This document shows positions 11,150 to 23,528 of a stretch of DNA of 64,000 bases, piece after piece. Numbering within the stretch: the stretch's first letter is position 1; each line of letters begins with the position of its first letter. The notes under the pieces are model-generated. The model was not told the origin of the DNA, ran no database searches, and was given only the letters and a program-made list of their open reading frames with translations. The position numbers and the translations under genes were made by a program. The DNA is from Orychophragmus violaceus. Taxonomy: Eukaryota > Streptophyta > Magnoliopsida > Brassicales > Brassicaceae. Where the stretch lies: NCBI GenBank assembly GCA_030180135.1, contig CM058238.1:86684619-86748618 (forward strand), given 5' to 3'.

Positions 11150-11599
11150 CATAAATTGGAATGGGAAATTGGTTAGGATTTGATTGGGTTTAAGAATGGG
11201 TTTTAAGAATTGGATTTAGTTTATGAAAAAAGAATCTGAATCCCGAGCTTCCCCTCCCAGCTCCAGAGCTCAGCTCGCGTCGCCTCTCTGAACTGGTTTT
11301 GCTCGTCGGCGCCGTCGCTTCGCGTCTCCGACCACCATTCGCTGCCTCCGTCGTGCTCCGTCAACCCACCAAGGTTTGTGGCTCCCCCTTGATCTGCATT
11401 CAGCTCCATTTGAATGGGATTGGGATTGGGATTGGGTTTTGGTAGATTCAATTGATGAGTTGGTACATTGTTGTTTAGCCATTGATTCTTGGTCGATTGG
11501 GACTACCAATTGAGTATAAATGCATTTCGGAGGTAGAATCGGTGTGTATTGTTCAAATTTGATCCAAATCGATTCAAATTTGTGTTCATGTTGTTGTAG

Positions 11600-11800
11600 A
11601 ACTGGGGACAACTAGTATAACTGATGTATGTTGTATAACCAGTATAACTAGTAAAACTGGTATACCTTGTAAAACTAGTATAAATAGTAAAACTGGCATA
11701 ACTGGTACAACTAGTAAAACTAGTACATCTAGTATAACTGGTGTAACTAGTATAATTGAGGACAGCTTGTGTAAAACTGGGAACCAACTGTGTACAACTA
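11600..11800 (+). repeat. TAAAACTAGTATAACTGG-type short repeats in the transposase 5' intron
   Basis: About fifteen degenerate units such as GTATAACTAGTAAAACTGG follow one another. They fall between a possible donor (CACCAAG/GTTTGTG, about 11373) and acceptor (TTTTGGCAG, about 11838), so they would lie in a 5'-UTR intron of the transposase gene. Confidence 0.75.
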
Positions 11801-11843
11801 GAAGTATATAATGAGTTTTTTGCTTTTGTTTTGGCAGGATAGA

Positions 11844-14124
11844 ATGAGCGACAGAGTGCACATCCATTATAAATGTCAGGGGCGCATGTGTAGCCTAGTA
11901 TTTGAAGAGAAGATAACTTGGAGGTGGTAGTAGCTAGGCTTTACAAGAAGCACGCGTTAGAAGAGAATAAGGTTAGATTGGAATTGAGTTACATTAAAAT
12001 GGTGGTTGGCTGTGAAGAACATTTGAGTATTTTTGATGATGAAGATCTTTGTGGTTATCTAATGGCTGTTAATAAAGAGAACCGTAGAAGTCTTTTGTGT
12101 GAGGAAGTCGTGACTAGACCGGAGCTGCCCTCGCAAGAGTCCAGAGCGGAGAAAAGCTTTGCTGGTTTGAACTATGAGCATGATGAAATCGGAGAAGTAG
12201 GACCTAATGCCTTGACATTGTTTGTTGAAAACTGAGAAATATGAGCTAATGTTGTGTCATTGTTTGTTGAAAACGGTCAAGCAAGTCAAGAAGAGCAAGT
12301 GAGAGAGGATGATGGTGATAAATTGGAGGATAATGTTACGGATACGTCGGGTATGCGTGATGAATATCGTGAGGTACCACCCGTTGTTGAAGGTAGTCAG
12401 TTTGTAGCGCCATGACGGTTTTGGGGTGAGTGCATCAATAATTCCGAGATAAGAAGGTGGTTATATAGTTGGTAGAGTGTTTGGCATTTAGAAACTCTTT
12501 TGATTATGTTATAAAACATTCTGATACAACGCGGTGGGTTGTTAAATTTTCTATTGAGAGATGTAAATGGGGTCTACGAGCAGCAAGGATTGAGAACTCG
12601 GATATGTTCTATATTAGAACGTACGCGAAGATGCACACATGCAACTGTGCCGATCAAACAGTAAGGGCTGATTGTATGAGAGGCTCATCACAACTAGTTG
12701 CATTGTATTTGAGTGAGGAATATCCTGGGAACCTCGAAACTCCAAAGCCTAGAACTATCATGGATCTAGATAGGCGAAAATATGGCGTAGACATATCATA
12801 CTCGACGGCGTTAAGAGGGAAAATTCAAACAGTTTGTGATTTCCGTGGTAGTCTGGAAGATAGCTACAAGATGTTGTATCGTTATTTGTACGTGTTAGAA
12901 GAGGTCAATCCTGGAACGATAACTACTGTGGAAGTGGATGAGCAAAAAAAAATTCAAGTATCTATTCATAGCTTTGGTAGTTAGCATTGAAGGGTTTGCA
13001 TGCATGAGGAAAATGATAATTGTTGATGCAACTTTCCTCAAGACCGGATATGGTGGTGTACTAGTTTTTGCCGTGGCTCAAGATCCTAATCGTCACATTT
13101 ATCCCATAGTGTTCGGTGTTCTCGAGGGTGAGAATATAGCTAGTTGGACATGGTGTTTCGAGATGTTGAAAAGCGTTGTAGGCGACTCGTCCGAATTGGT
13201 ATTTGTGAGTGATATAAATGCAAGCCTCATCATTGCAATAGCAAACGTGTTTCCACAAGCTCATCATGGGTATTGTTTATGGCATTTAGCCCAAAACGTG
13301 AAAGGACATTCTGGGAATGCAAACAAAGCCGTAGTCGCTGAAAGGTTCCAGAAGCTAGGTTGGTGTCACACACATGCTGAGTTCTACAGTCGTTACGAGA
13401 CATTTAAGAGGAGATATCCTTCTACGGCGAAGTATGTGGAGGAAACTACCGTAAAGGGAAAATGGGCAAGATGTTTTTCTCCAGGTAAACGATACCACTG
13501 CTTGATTCTATCAATCGCAAATTTTCAGGTTGGTTTAACAAGCATAGGAAAGAGGCCGTTTATGGACATCCTGATGACAATCTTGTGACTTTGATCCAGA
13601 ACTTTGTGCATGATAATTGGAAACTTGCTAAGACATTAGGTGTGAGGGAGGTAAACACTTTCGAGCTCGATTACGAAGTCGATAATATTGATGGAAAGGT
13701 TTATTTGGTGAACTTGGAATCGAAAAGTTGCTCATGTGGTTTCTTCAATATTCAGCAGTATACTTGTCTCCATGCCATAGCAACATACAAATCAAACAAA
13801 AAAGTGATAGATCTTGTGCAAGTGATACCAGAATAACACTCGTTGATTTGACTTCAAAATATTATTTGACAGAGATGTGAGCATTGGCTTATTATAGTTC
13901 CATCTATGATGTCCCTGATATGTCTGCATGAAACGTCTCGGATTACATCAAAGAGATGCAAATCCTACCTCCGGATTACAAGATAACGAGGGGTCCGAAG
14001 AGAGTACATAGATTTCCATCAGCTGGAGAAGGAGGGAGACGGCGAATGACAAATAATAAAAGGCGGAAAAGAACTCACCGAGGAACACTACCATGGATGT
14101 TATTTGGAGATAACGAAGATTGAT
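11844..14124 (+). pseudogene. MULE transposase (MURA-like), frameshifted
   Basis: Translations in shifting frames reproduce a MURA-type transposase from N to C terminus. An N-terminal region at 11844-12235 has a shift near 11918. A MuDR DNA-binding-type region follows at 12469-12700 (SIERCKWGLRAARI, then a C-x-C cluster). The MULE catalytic core at 12940-13590 shows IVDATFLKTGYGG and VFVSDINASL, the first two acidic residues, and a likely later Glu. A SWIM zinc finger lies at about 13730-13790 with pattern C-x-C-x10-C-x-H. A basic tail ends at 14124. Breaks include stops around 12240-12460, a shift in the A-run at about 12944, and shifts near 13500 and 13580. The original enzyme would cut and join the element ends in the nucleus; this copy cannot. 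Confidence 0.88.
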
Positions 14125-14227
14125 ATGTGTGTGTAAGCTTTGTGTTGATATTTGTTGTGGATGATTGTTATTTGCAAGACACGTTTGTTTGAAAATTAGT
14201 AACCCTATATGTCACATTTTTTTGTTG

Positions 14228-14282
14228 GTAAAACTGGTAAAACTGTTGGTAAAACTATGTAATATTGGTAAAACTGTGTTTA
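14228..14282 (+). repeat. GGTAAAACTG short repeats
   Basis: Five units of TTGGTAAAACTG or close variants lie just downstream of the transposase. They belong to the same repeat family as the tracts at 11600, 15528 and 25475. Confidence 0.65.
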
Positions 14283-14952
14283 CTAAATGATCTCGTAATT
14301 ATAATGAATGTCGTTGGAGAAAATATTTAACATATAACTATATGAAATTTAAACTGATCACTTTTATCCTAACAATGGCCAATGAGTGATATTACATAAA
14401 ATTAGATCGAAAATCACTCAACTAAGTAATTCCACCAACAATGATCATATACTTGCAAGATCATTTTTGGGATAATGGACAAGTTAGGAGGATAAATTTT
14501 CAAAAATTGATGATTGTAACATATTAACATGCAGAAGTATTAGATTCATAGATTAACTGAATATAATCAAGTGTAAACTATAAAATCAAATTTAAAGTTC
14601 CAGAAAAACTGATTATATTGAAAACAGTCAAAGTACAACTATTAAGAAATTTTGTGCAACTACTAACTCATGTAAAACTGTGTTTTTCTTGAGTGGAAAA
14701 ATTCAGAATTGACCAATTTTTGGGCGGGAAAATTCAGAATTGACCAAATTTTCTCTTATGACTTTTGGCTCCTAAACCCAAAAAACCCATACTTTTCTAT
14801 TCTCTTCTCACTTTGGGACCTCACTTTTTCCCACTCACTTTTTCCCACTCACTTCTCCTTCTCTCACCTTTCACGATATTTTCGTGAACTCCTCTTCTCT
14901 CTCAATTCAACTTCTTCTCTGCCAATTCAACTTCTTCTCTCTTCTCTTGGAT
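14283..14952. other. Intergenic MULE sequence with a 30-bp tandem duplication
   Basis: AT-rich to about 14690. At 14696-14745 the phrase AAAATTCAGAATTGACCAA is repeated in tandem. A T/C-rich stretch of 5'-UTR character (CTTCTCTCT, CAACTTCTTCTCT) then precedes the GRF gene. No coding sequence is credible. Confidence 0.5.
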
Positions 14953-15428
14953 ATGGACAATTTCGAATCCGATCCTTACTACAGTGACATGAAGAGGAAG
15001 AATGAGGATTAAGACATGATGTTCTTCATTGCAGATGGTGACAATGACATACCTACAAGATGTCCGTGCGGTGGTCGAATCATTGTGGAGCCTGAACCTG
15101 ACGTGGGAAAGAGATACTTTGTTTGTGATGCGTTTGAGGTGAGATATGTTTATTTGGGGTTGATTCGGTGATTTGGTGTTAACACATCACCCCCATTTGA
15201 AACTATATTGTCTTGATGGAGAGTTTTTATGTCCAGGACAATAGCCTACACATTCGGAAACTATGGGTTCAAGGCGTCGAGGAAGAAGCCACTAACTTAA
15301 GGGAGATGGTGAACTCTCAGGCAGAGAAGTTTCAAAGCCATGAATATCGTATTGAGCAGTTGTGATTGGTGCTCAAGAAAAAAGGCGTAGAAATTGAAAA
15401 GCTGAAGGAAACAATGTTAGGGTGTTAG
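14953..15428 (+). pseudogene. GRF-type zinc-finger gene (At4g04775-like), degraded
   Basis: Two exons: 14953-15138 (donor GAG/GTGAGA) and 15237 onward (acceptor GTCCAG). Exon 1 encodes PTRCPCGGRIIVEPEPDVGK then RYFVCD, the first half of a GRF zinc finger; exon 2 (DNSLHIRKLWVQG, then Glu-rich) supplies a coiled coil. A TAA at codon 20 (15010-15012) interrupts the first frame, although an ATG at 15016 follows it. A TGA at 15363-15365 ends the frame 21 codons before the likely original end at 15428. The large plant GRF family (small protein, finger plus coiled coil) is frequent in Brassicaceae and its function is largely unknown. Confidence 0.72.
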
Positions 15429-15527
15429 GAAATGTTTATGTTATTCTAATGTTGTCATTTTGGTTTCCTTTTGGTTTTAAGAGTTGGTTAAGTTCATTTC
15501 AGTTTGTACTGCTACCTAATTCTTAAA

Positions 15528-15790
15528 TGCACAATCTAGTTCTACCCAAGTTCACCTAGTTATAAATAGTTCTACCACTTATACCAGACTGGTTATACAT
15601 AGTTTTACCAGTTATACCAGACTAGTTATACATAGTTTTACCAGTTATACCAGACTAGTTATATATGTATAACCAGTTATACCAGACTGGTTATACATAG
15701 TTCTACCAGTTATACCAGACTAGTTATATATAGTTTTACCAGTTATACCAGAGTAGTTATACTTAGTTCTACCTATAGTTGTACAAGGTT
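15528..15790 (-). repeat. AGTTATACCAGACTAGTTATACAT-type repeats (reverse orientation)
   Basis: About ten units alternate AGTTTTACCAGTTATACCAG and ACTAGTTATACATAG. They are the reverse complement of the tract at 11600-11800. They lie between the two convergent genes of the MULE. Confidence 0.8.
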
Positions 15791-15925
15791 TACTCAAAAA
15801 CATTTCCAAACATTGATTCTTAACCAAACATCCAGTTTAACAACAATGTACTTACATCCAAAAAGGTTCAAAAACAACTTCAAACCAAACAACTTCAAAC
15901 CAAACAACTTCAAACCAACCAAGTC

Positions 15926-16991
15926 CTAATCCCTCATCGACCTTGTGTTACACTTGTCAGGTGCATTAGATGTATCCCCCACCTTTTGTTTTCCAAGTGC
16001 CCTCTCAGCCGCTTTCTTCTCTGCCTTAGTCTTCTGGATCTTTTCTTGGACTTGCAATCAGATGATACTATTAGAATACCCAGTTATCCAAGTATTTCCA
16101 TTAATATTTGAAACAATTTTTACCATTTGTGTTTCTAGATATTTCATGTGATCCATGTATTCTTCAATGGGCTTGACTTTCTTATCCATCTCGTCAAACT
16201 TCCCAAAAATGCCTTAAATCCGTCTTCCATCGTTGACTGCATCCCTTTCATGATCCCAACAAGTTCGCTATGATTAGGATTCGAAGTTCCAAGTGCATCA
16301 ATGGCAGCAGGTCTCTTTTACTCAGGTTTTTTGACCTCTTCCTCCTCCTCTGCCCGTCGGAAAGCCTTCGCTTCATCATACATCTCCTTAAAATAGACCT
16401 TCTTCCCAGCCAAAATAAGCTTCATCCAAATCTGAACAACAGGACCTTCGAGATCATGAACATCGATTTCTTCATAGATACTCTCAAGAAGAGCTTCTTC
16501 ATGTCCATCTCGAGTTGACAGGATGTTGTCAATGCCCTGAGGACACTTAATCTTAGCAAGTTCTTCATTGATCCTTGAAAGAGGAAAACCTCTCATTGAG
16601 TTACTCTTGAAATGCGCCTTGCACATCCTTGGACAGTTATGTTCTGCCCCTACAACTGGCTCGCGGAAACCACTCCCTAGCTCTGGAATTGCCTCAAAGG
16701 CCAACAACTACACAAAAAAAACACATATGGTATATTAATTACAGATTAGCACAAGAACAATTACTCAAACCAAAACTTAAAAGTACATACCTCCAAAGGG
16801 ATACAGAAACCGTGAATCGGCCACAATTTGTTCTCCTTGACAGCCCCTTCAAAATGGTCCATTGTGTGTGAGATCTCACCGACCATATGATCATAGCACA
16901 ATCTTCCGGCACAAGTCAAGATCATCTACAGCTCTGAGGAAAAAATTTACCACCAGAGTAGCATCGTTTCCAGTCTTCGTCTGGCTGATGA
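15926..16991 (-). pseudogene. DUF1985-type MULE gene, C-terminal part
   Basis: This is the downstream half of the gene that starts at 26581; element B separates the halves. Near 16990-16797 the minus strand reads ISQTKTGNDATLVVNFFLRA, then after a 1-base shift a segment ending KENKLWPIHGFCIPLE. An intron (GTATGT at about 16796) follows, then AFEAIPELGSGFREPV at about 16700, a phrase typical of DUF1985 proteins. The frame continues through an acidic stretch to a stop at about 16318 and then, after that stop, through a coiled-coil tail (MKGMQSTMEDGFKAF, EKIQKTKAEKKAAERAL) to 15926. No ULP1 cysteine-protease domain is visible. Function of the family is unknown. Confidence 0.7.
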
Positions 16992-16996
16992 GGACT

Positions 16997-18150
16997 TGAT
17001 AGGTCAAGAATTATCCCTATTCTAACTGCAAGTGCACAGTAATGCAGATGTAGTATTTAGGGTATCGAATCCACAAGGACTCCGGTCACACGATAGATTA
17101 TAAGTGGTTCGGATTAAACTAAGCGAAGCAGATTTTGTAAAGCAGTAAATAGCGAGTAAATAAATCAAGCGAAGCGGATGTAAGCAATCAAACGAAGGCG
17201 TCAGGTTTCGGGAGTTCTCGGGATATCAGGAAATCAGATAACAGACAATCAGATTCAATCTATAGCGTTCTTGAACTAGAATCACGAAGGTAAAACTAAC
17301 CAGCTCTCGATGCGATAATTATCTATGTCTAACAACCTAGCAAACCAAATCTCTTTGCGAATTCTAGAGTTCTAAACATGCATTAATTCCAAGTTCGTTC
17401 GTTCACAATTAAACTAAACCAAATCTCTTTGCGAATAATTCAATTGCTCATCTAAATCAGATCTAGTTGAATAAACCAACTGTCGTTGCGAGAATCAACC
17501 TAGAATCAGTAATCTAAATGGCCAGTTCAGGTCAAGCTTTAAGAACAGTTTAGATGAAGAACTAGATGATGAATCTTAATTAATTAGTTAATCTAACATT
17601 CCTTCAAATCCCTAATGAGAATCCCTAACCTAACAAGAGATCTACTCAGACATAGCAATCATAACAGAAAACATAATCAAAGTAGATATCATAAAATAAT
17701 CAAGGGAATAAGAACAGGGGTTCGAAATCAAGTCTCTTTCGAGAACAAAACCAGCCCCTAAAACTCTCTGATCTAAAGTATGAAAGCTTAGCCTAACAAG
17801 TGGCTGTAAAACCTAATTATATAGTTAAAACACGAATTGGGGCTTCTTTGGAAATATCAGGAACTTCTGGGCTTTAGTGCAATAATCCACATTCTTCATT
17901 AACACTCGCGAGAATGCTTGGTCATGCTATGCAACGATCGATGCCAATGGTGTGTCGATCGTTGCAAGCGTCAAATATGGGCAGTGAACTCTTTCTCTCG
18001 GCCAAACACTCCAAAATCCCCAAAATACTCCAATATCTCCAATTCTGCTCCAAACCTGATTATACCTGTAATAGACTCTAAAAGAACACAAAAAGACACT
18101 AAAAGAAAATTATATCATGGCATAAAACCGGTAAAAACCTTGATATATCA
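16997..18150 (-). repeat. 3' LTR of element B
   Basis: A 1154-bp direct repeat of 23797-24950. On the plus strand it begins TGATAGGTCAAG and ends TTGATATATCA. It contains paired CGATCG palindromes at about 17934-17965. Confidence 0.93.
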
Positions 18151-18164
18151 ACTCCCCCACACTT
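18151..18164 (-). other. Polypurine tract of element B
   Basis: The minus strand reads AAGTGTGGGGGAGT, the same as element A, directly before the 3' LTR. Two further matches inside the element lie at 18323-18337 and 19151-19165. Confidence 0.9.
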
Positions 18165-19660
18165 AGCCTTTGCTTGCCCTCAAGCAAAACAGAGAACTAG
18201 AATGTAGTGAAGAGGTTTGAAAACTCTTCAGAAACTCTTTTCATCTTAGAAGCGGCAGCACTCAGATTCCCCTTAGTAAACCACATGAAAGAATCAATCT
18301 GCAGACATCAAGACCAACATATACTTCCCCCACACTTAGCAACTGTCCTAAGTAAACGCCACAATCACATTCACGCATTCAAATTCTCCCTGCTGACTTT
18401 TGCAAATATTTAAGTGCGGTCTCACCTAAGGAGTATCGATCTAAAGGCACATGGATTCTTACCTTGCCAGCTCTAGACCACCAAACTGTCTTTCTCTAGT
18501 CCCTTTTTCTTCTCTTTTCCCTTCCTTAACAACTGATTTTTCCCACATTGGGTATCATTTTTTTTTTATCAGTGTTCTTCCCGTTCTGGGGTGTACTTTG
18601 GATCTTTCCATGGATGCACAGGAGGTAATAGTTTTAGCTACCACTCCCAGAGACCACTTCGAAGCTATTAGTTGGTTCTTTTCCATAGGTACACAGGAGG
18701 TAATAGGGGTCTCTACCACTCCCGTGACTACTTCAAAGTTCCTAGCTTATCCTCAGTTTTTATTACTCTTTTTTTTTATATATGGAAGGGGAGAAGGGAA
18801 CCAAATAGGACAGGTTAACAGGCTGTGTCAGAACCAACAAGGGAGTCCGACTAAAAGTATACCAAGCCCTTAGGTGAGAAATTAAAGTCAGGATTAAATT
18901 TTGAAGTCAGTAAAAGGATCCTCTGATACCTGAAGCGATGTGGGTGTTCTCAGTAGGCTGATCTGTGTCTGGGTTTTCTAATAGTCAGAGATAATCTGCA
19001 GCTTCATCCCAATGGTTACTTAAGTTCCTGCAAGTGCTGCTAATCTTCTCAAAAAATCATTGTTTCTTACTTAAACTTATTTTGACTCAATAAAACAAAT
19101 TTTGAAAAATTTAACTGACTCTAAGAAAACAAAAGAAAGAAGTTAGTATAACCTCCCCCACACTTAAAACACACTGTCCCCAGTAGTGTCAAGCTAAGGA
19201 TCGGTAGAAAGAGAAATAAAAGTTAATGTTAATGGACGTTTGAGTTCTATCTGATTTTACCTGTCGCACCTGCATCGACCGTTGCACATAGTGAATCGAT
19301 CGTTGCTGTGCGAATTTCATTATGGGTCGATCGTCGCTAAGGACCGCAACGATCGCTGCAGTGCGATTTCTTGTGTTGTGACGATCGACACAATGGTGCG
19401 TCGATCGACGCACTGCGATTTTCGGATCAGTCAGCAAGTTAGCAGGTTAGTCCGTTGGAATTTATCAAATTTTGAACCTGCAGCTGAAAAACACTGAAAG
19501 ACAAGTAGAATCAAAGCAACAGATAGTCATATGGCAACAACATCATCCAAGCATAAAGTTCCTAAGAAAATCAAATGAAATATGCAAAAAGAAAGAAAGA
19601 AAAGAAAATACAGAACCGTAGTCTGAAAAAGCGGACCAATCTCACTCTCTACTCATCATC
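18165..19660 (-). other. 3' non-coding region of element B
   Basis: Collinear with the 3' region of element A (shared phrases such as GGGTTTTCTAATAGTCAGAG and CTCCTTAGGTGAGACC). The CGATCG-type palindrome cluster is at about 19270-19425. Apparent open frames (for example 18451-18873) are not conserved as protein and I do not call them. Confidence 0.8.
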
Positions 19661-19795
19661 TATGCCAGCATAGCGATCAGAACTGCTTGAAGTACCGGGA
19701 GTCGAGGAACGCTGTCGACGTCGACTGGCAGGACCAGGCTGATGAACCTGTGGCTGTCTCCTGCAAGTGCAGCCACGCATGAAATCCCAAATAGT

Positions 19796-21154
19796 CTAAA
19801 ACATACCTTCCTGCCTCTCTCTCCAATCACCCTCAGACATCTCACGTACAGGCATGGATGGAGCTGGATAAGGACCAACATCAAATGTAGCAGCAGCAGC
19901 AGCAGGAACCTCGGGCGCAGGAGTAGGAGCAAAACTTTGAGCAGATGGTCCCGGTGCAGAAGAAGATGAAGCTCCTAGAGGGTTAGCCATCGTAGGAACT
20001 CCGCGTCTCAGGTTCCTAGGAGGCTCAAAGCGCAAGGCCCCCAAGGAATCAATCCTAGTAAGTTCAGCAGCAGGAGGCTTCACACACCACTCATCTGAAT
20101 CTGCGTCATGATAAACCCAAAGTTTTTCGTCCTTCATCCAGGTGGTGTTCTTCAAATGACCATAATCCATCCACACCCTCTTTTTGTTGCACTCTCTCCC
20201 AGCTGTAGGGATCTTGAAATGCTGGAAAATAGGAGTAAGTAAACTCCCTACTGACTCAGTCTTCTTCCCAGAAAATGGCTTAGTCTTCTGCTCGCATATA
20301 TGGTCTGCAAAAACTGCTCCCAAATTCAACTCGGGAGCTGGATCCTGCAATGGTGTCTCCTCGAACAAATGACTCACTCCAGTGAATAGTAGATGCAACT
20401 CCAGCTTCCTTTGCTTGTTTACCTCAGCTTTGCAAAGGAGAGTGTATCCCAAAATGCGCCCAACATATCGCAGGACTGGATGGCGCAACTGTATCTGCTT
20501 CGTATGGCGTGAGTTATACACCTCACTTCCAATGTGGTCCCAGAAAAACTGACAGCTCTCGGTGTCCCACTCTCCAACCAGAGAGCAATGAGTGGCCTGA
20601 TCATAAAACCCGTAGATCCTGCAGAGATCACGAATGCTAATCCGATACCTGACTTCGTCGCACATAAATGTGAATGTGCCCTCCCGAGCTGTCTTGAGAA
20701 CAGGATCAGTGTAGTAAACACTACAAGTGGACAACAGATGTCGCACCAAGTCAGGATAGAGATCGTAGCTCCTCATCGGCATAGTCCCTAGTCCTATCTA
20801 TCTCGTAACCTCGAGGACCTGACTGTCAATCCCAAGCATCCGACAGTTCTGGTAGTCTGCAAATCGCGTAGGCTTGAGAGTCATGTCATGCCACGCGTTG
20901 TAGAACAACGTGTCATAATCGTCCCAAGTCTCAGAAATCGGTCTCTCTAAACATGCTTTACTCTCAGTCTCTGTCTTAGCATCATGAGCCCATACTCTAG
21001 TCACAAGAATCTTCTCCTGTTCTGCTTTAGGCCAAGGAGCACGTACTGTGCCAATCTCGCCAATGTAAGGAGCAGGCATAGGAGATACACGAACAAACCA
21101 GCCGGCAGGTGGTTCAGCTTCAGCAGGCACATTCTGTTTCTTCCTCGGTGCCAT
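19796..21154 (-). pseudogene. ATHILA ORF-1-like protein, one internal stop
   Basis: A single frame of about 451 codons, interrupted only by one TAG at 20798-20800. The first part (118 residues) begins MAPRKKQNVPAEAEPPAGWF. The second part shows YRISIRDLCRIYGFYDQ, HPVLRYVGRILGYTLLCKAE and KTTWMK-like stretches that I associate with the Arabidopsis retrotransposon ORF-1 (ATHILA ORF-1) family. The C-terminus is Ala/Pro/Ser-rich. The role of this protein in ATHILA elements is not established. It sits between gag and the 3' LTR, where autonomous ATHILA copies carry their extra ORF. Long retention of an almost clean frame suggests recent function. Confidence 0.8.
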
Positions 21155-22331
21155 CTGAAATCAAAGACACAAGAAACAACTTGTATTTAAGCCAAGGCTC
21201 TAAGATTATCAAATTCAAGCACATAAACTCGTATCATCGCAATCAGTCATCATTAGCAGTCAAACCAACATCTAACGTTCCCAAATTCGTCATATAATCT
21301 GCCCTAAATCAGACATCGGAAAGTTTTGTCGTTGAATTGAAAAATTTTCCAAAACCTTTCTAAATCTGTCAATGCAAGCACTAAACTAGCATCAAATCGT
21401 CACTAATAAGATCAACAAATCATCAATTCCGTTCTATAAGCAATAAATCATGATAAAGTTCGGATTTTTCTACCTTGAGCCGAAACGAGAATAGAGAGAT
21501 TCGAGACACATACCTCAAAACCGGTTGAAATGGATGATAGAAATGGATAGAGGAGAGAAAATCGAGTGGATTAGGCACTTGAATCGTTAAAAACGAGTGA
21601 GAAATGAGGAAAATCGGACAAAAGGGGATTTAGGGTTCTTGAGAGAAAAACGCGAGTTGGAGAAGAAAAGAGAAAGAAAGATTCTCGGGTACTTACCTCG
21701 TGCGGATGTGAAACGATCGTTGCAATCGGATGTGACGATCGTCACATTTGGATTGGCGATCGTTGCTTAATCGGGTTGGTTAAACCAGTCCTGATTTTTC
21801 GGTTAACTTTCGTACCTCTGATTTTAAATTCGAACCGGGTGTGACAATCGCATCTCAGGGCAGTGACGATCGTCACACTGTGACTTTAATCTCTTGTGTA
21901 TTCTCCTTGTGACGATCATTGCTCATGTCCGCAACGACCGTTGCTGAGCGATCCGTCAGTTTCCAGACTTCATATTCTGCAGTGAACGTTCACCAAAAAC
22001 AAAACCAAAACGTAAAATCATAATAAAAACACCAAAAATAAATAAGAAAAACAATTAAACCTGACAGTTGGTTGCCTCCCACTCAGCGCTTGTTTAAAGT
22101 CATTAGCTTGACTTTTTGGAAGAGATCAGACTCATGGGGGTTTCAACAGAGACTTGGAGTGTCTCTGTGAATGTCTTTTCATCCACGGCGGTGTGTACGC
22201 AGTAGCAGCATGAGATCGTCCAAGGAATATAGGAAGGAATGTAGGGCGGGATTGACACTTGGGTGGTGTAAAGCGTTTTCCTGCATTCAAAGCAATGGAG
22301 TCAGGATGTTTAAACTTAGAGGATTTATGCC
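21155..22331 (-). other. Spacer between gag-like ORF and ORF-1 of element B
   Basis: No gene is recognised. CGATCG-type palindromes cluster at 21710-21960 (for example ACGATCGTTGC and TGACGATCGTCACA). The conserved GGTTGCCTCCCAC-type stem lies near 22070-22087, corresponding to the block just after the gag stop in element A. Confidence 0.75.
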
Positions 22332-23528
22332 TTACTTTTGTGGAGATCTGATGTTAGGAGCTTTCTGCTTATGAGTAGCTTTAGGTTCTGAAGATGTTAG
22401 AGTGGATTCCTGAGGAACCACCATCTTCTTTTCTACACAATCAGACACTATAGTTCCACCAATATGAACATCATCTTTCAAATGACTATCAGTGGAGATC
22501 ATCTTCTTATCCACCACTACCATGCACTTTTCTACATCCTTAGACCTTACAGGAGCTTTTGGGAATGGTATCGGAGGTTTGTAGACCCGTTCCTTAACAA
22601 CCCCACGAGAAATAAGTGAGACTGGTTCTTCACGATGTGCGGCGATCGATGCCATTGGTGCAACGATCGACGCATGTATTTCAGCTCGAGTTTCAATTTC
22701 AGTCTCCGGTTTCTCAGCTTCCTGGTCTAATTTAACAGTCTTAAACTCAAATTTCCCTCCTTGACTTGGTCCATTATCAGTCTGAACTATCCAGGTCAAA
22801 AGGTCAATGTCAATCTCTGTTGAGTCTGGTCCGTCGAAACTCTCAAACTCTGGTGATTCAATCTCAGACTCCTCTCTGTTTTCCAGAATTTCCATAGCCT
22901 TAACTGCAAGATATGGTCCATGATCCATCCTTCGTTCTCTCTGAGCTGAGATAGCATCGACATGAGCATTCTGAGTATTCTTCTTTTTGACAGAATTTGA
23001 AATCTGATCCACTTGTGTGTCCAGCAGCCTCATATGAGTGTTTAGGGACTCAAATTTCCCATTCAAATCAGTGTACAAGGCATCAAGCTTCGAGCTGGAA
23101 GACACAGCGGTCTGTTGTTGTACCTCAAGGAACTGTTCCATCATGGCTTCAAATCTGCTCTTATGTGTAGGTGCAGGAGGTTCTTGGTGAGATGAATAAC
23201 CATAATCTCTCGATCTTAGAGCATAACTAGAACCTTGTCTCTGCTGATTTCCATATATCTGTCCATAATAATCAGCTCCAGCTATATAATTTACCTCTAC
23301 AAACTCTTCAGTTTCTGCATCAGCTCGGAATTGTCTCTTCCTAAGTAGGACGTCGTGGATGTTATCTATCTTATCTCTCATCTCAGCTATCTGCCCAACC
23401 AATGCATAGTAGTCTGGCATGATGGGGTTTCCTTCCCCATCTAGTTTCTGACCTCTTGCGTTGCATATATGACCCTCTTGGTCTCGTAAAATGCCGTTTT
23501 CACCGCGAATCAAAATCACAGGCTTCAT
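22332..23528 (-). CDS. Gag-like protein of element B, capsid core deleted (398 aa)
   Basis: The start (MKPVILIRGENGILRDQEGH) matches the IPDAEGTLRDQDNN region of element A's gag, and the segment ALYTDLNGKFESLNTHMRLL matches its coiled-coil region. The intervening capsid core is absent: the protein runs from about residue 40 directly to MRDKIDNIHDVLL. The protease is also absent; the C-terminal third is acidic and then Lys/Pro-rich without a recognised domain. The frame is open and starts at a real ATG. Codons near 22640-22675 encode two CGATCG-type palindromes, as in element A. It may retain only RNA- or partner-binding ability. Confidence 0.75.
   Translation of the reverse strand: MKPVILIRGENGILRDQEGHICNARGQKLDGEGNPIMPDYYALVGQIAEMRDKIDNIHDVLLRKRQFRADAETEEFVEVNYIAGADYYGQIYGNQQRQGSSYALRSRDYGYSSHQEPPAPTHKSRFEAMMEQFLEVQQQTAVSSSSKLDALYTDLNGKFESLNTHMRLLDTQVDQISNSVKKKNTQNAHVDAISAQRERRMDHGPYLAVKAMEILENREESEIESPEFESFDGPDSTEIDIDLLTWIVQTDNGPSQGGKFEFKTVKLDQEAEKPETEIETRAEIHASIVAPMASIAAHREEPVSLISRGVVKERVYKPPIPFPKAPVRSKDVEKCMVVVDKKMISTDSHLKDDVHIGGTIVSDCVEKKMVVPQESTLTSSEPKATHKQKAPNIRSPQK

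Noticed and set aside
18451..18873. Plus-strand frame of 140 codons in element B
   Set aside because: Antisense to the 3' non-coding region; the homologous block of element A does not conserve the protein.
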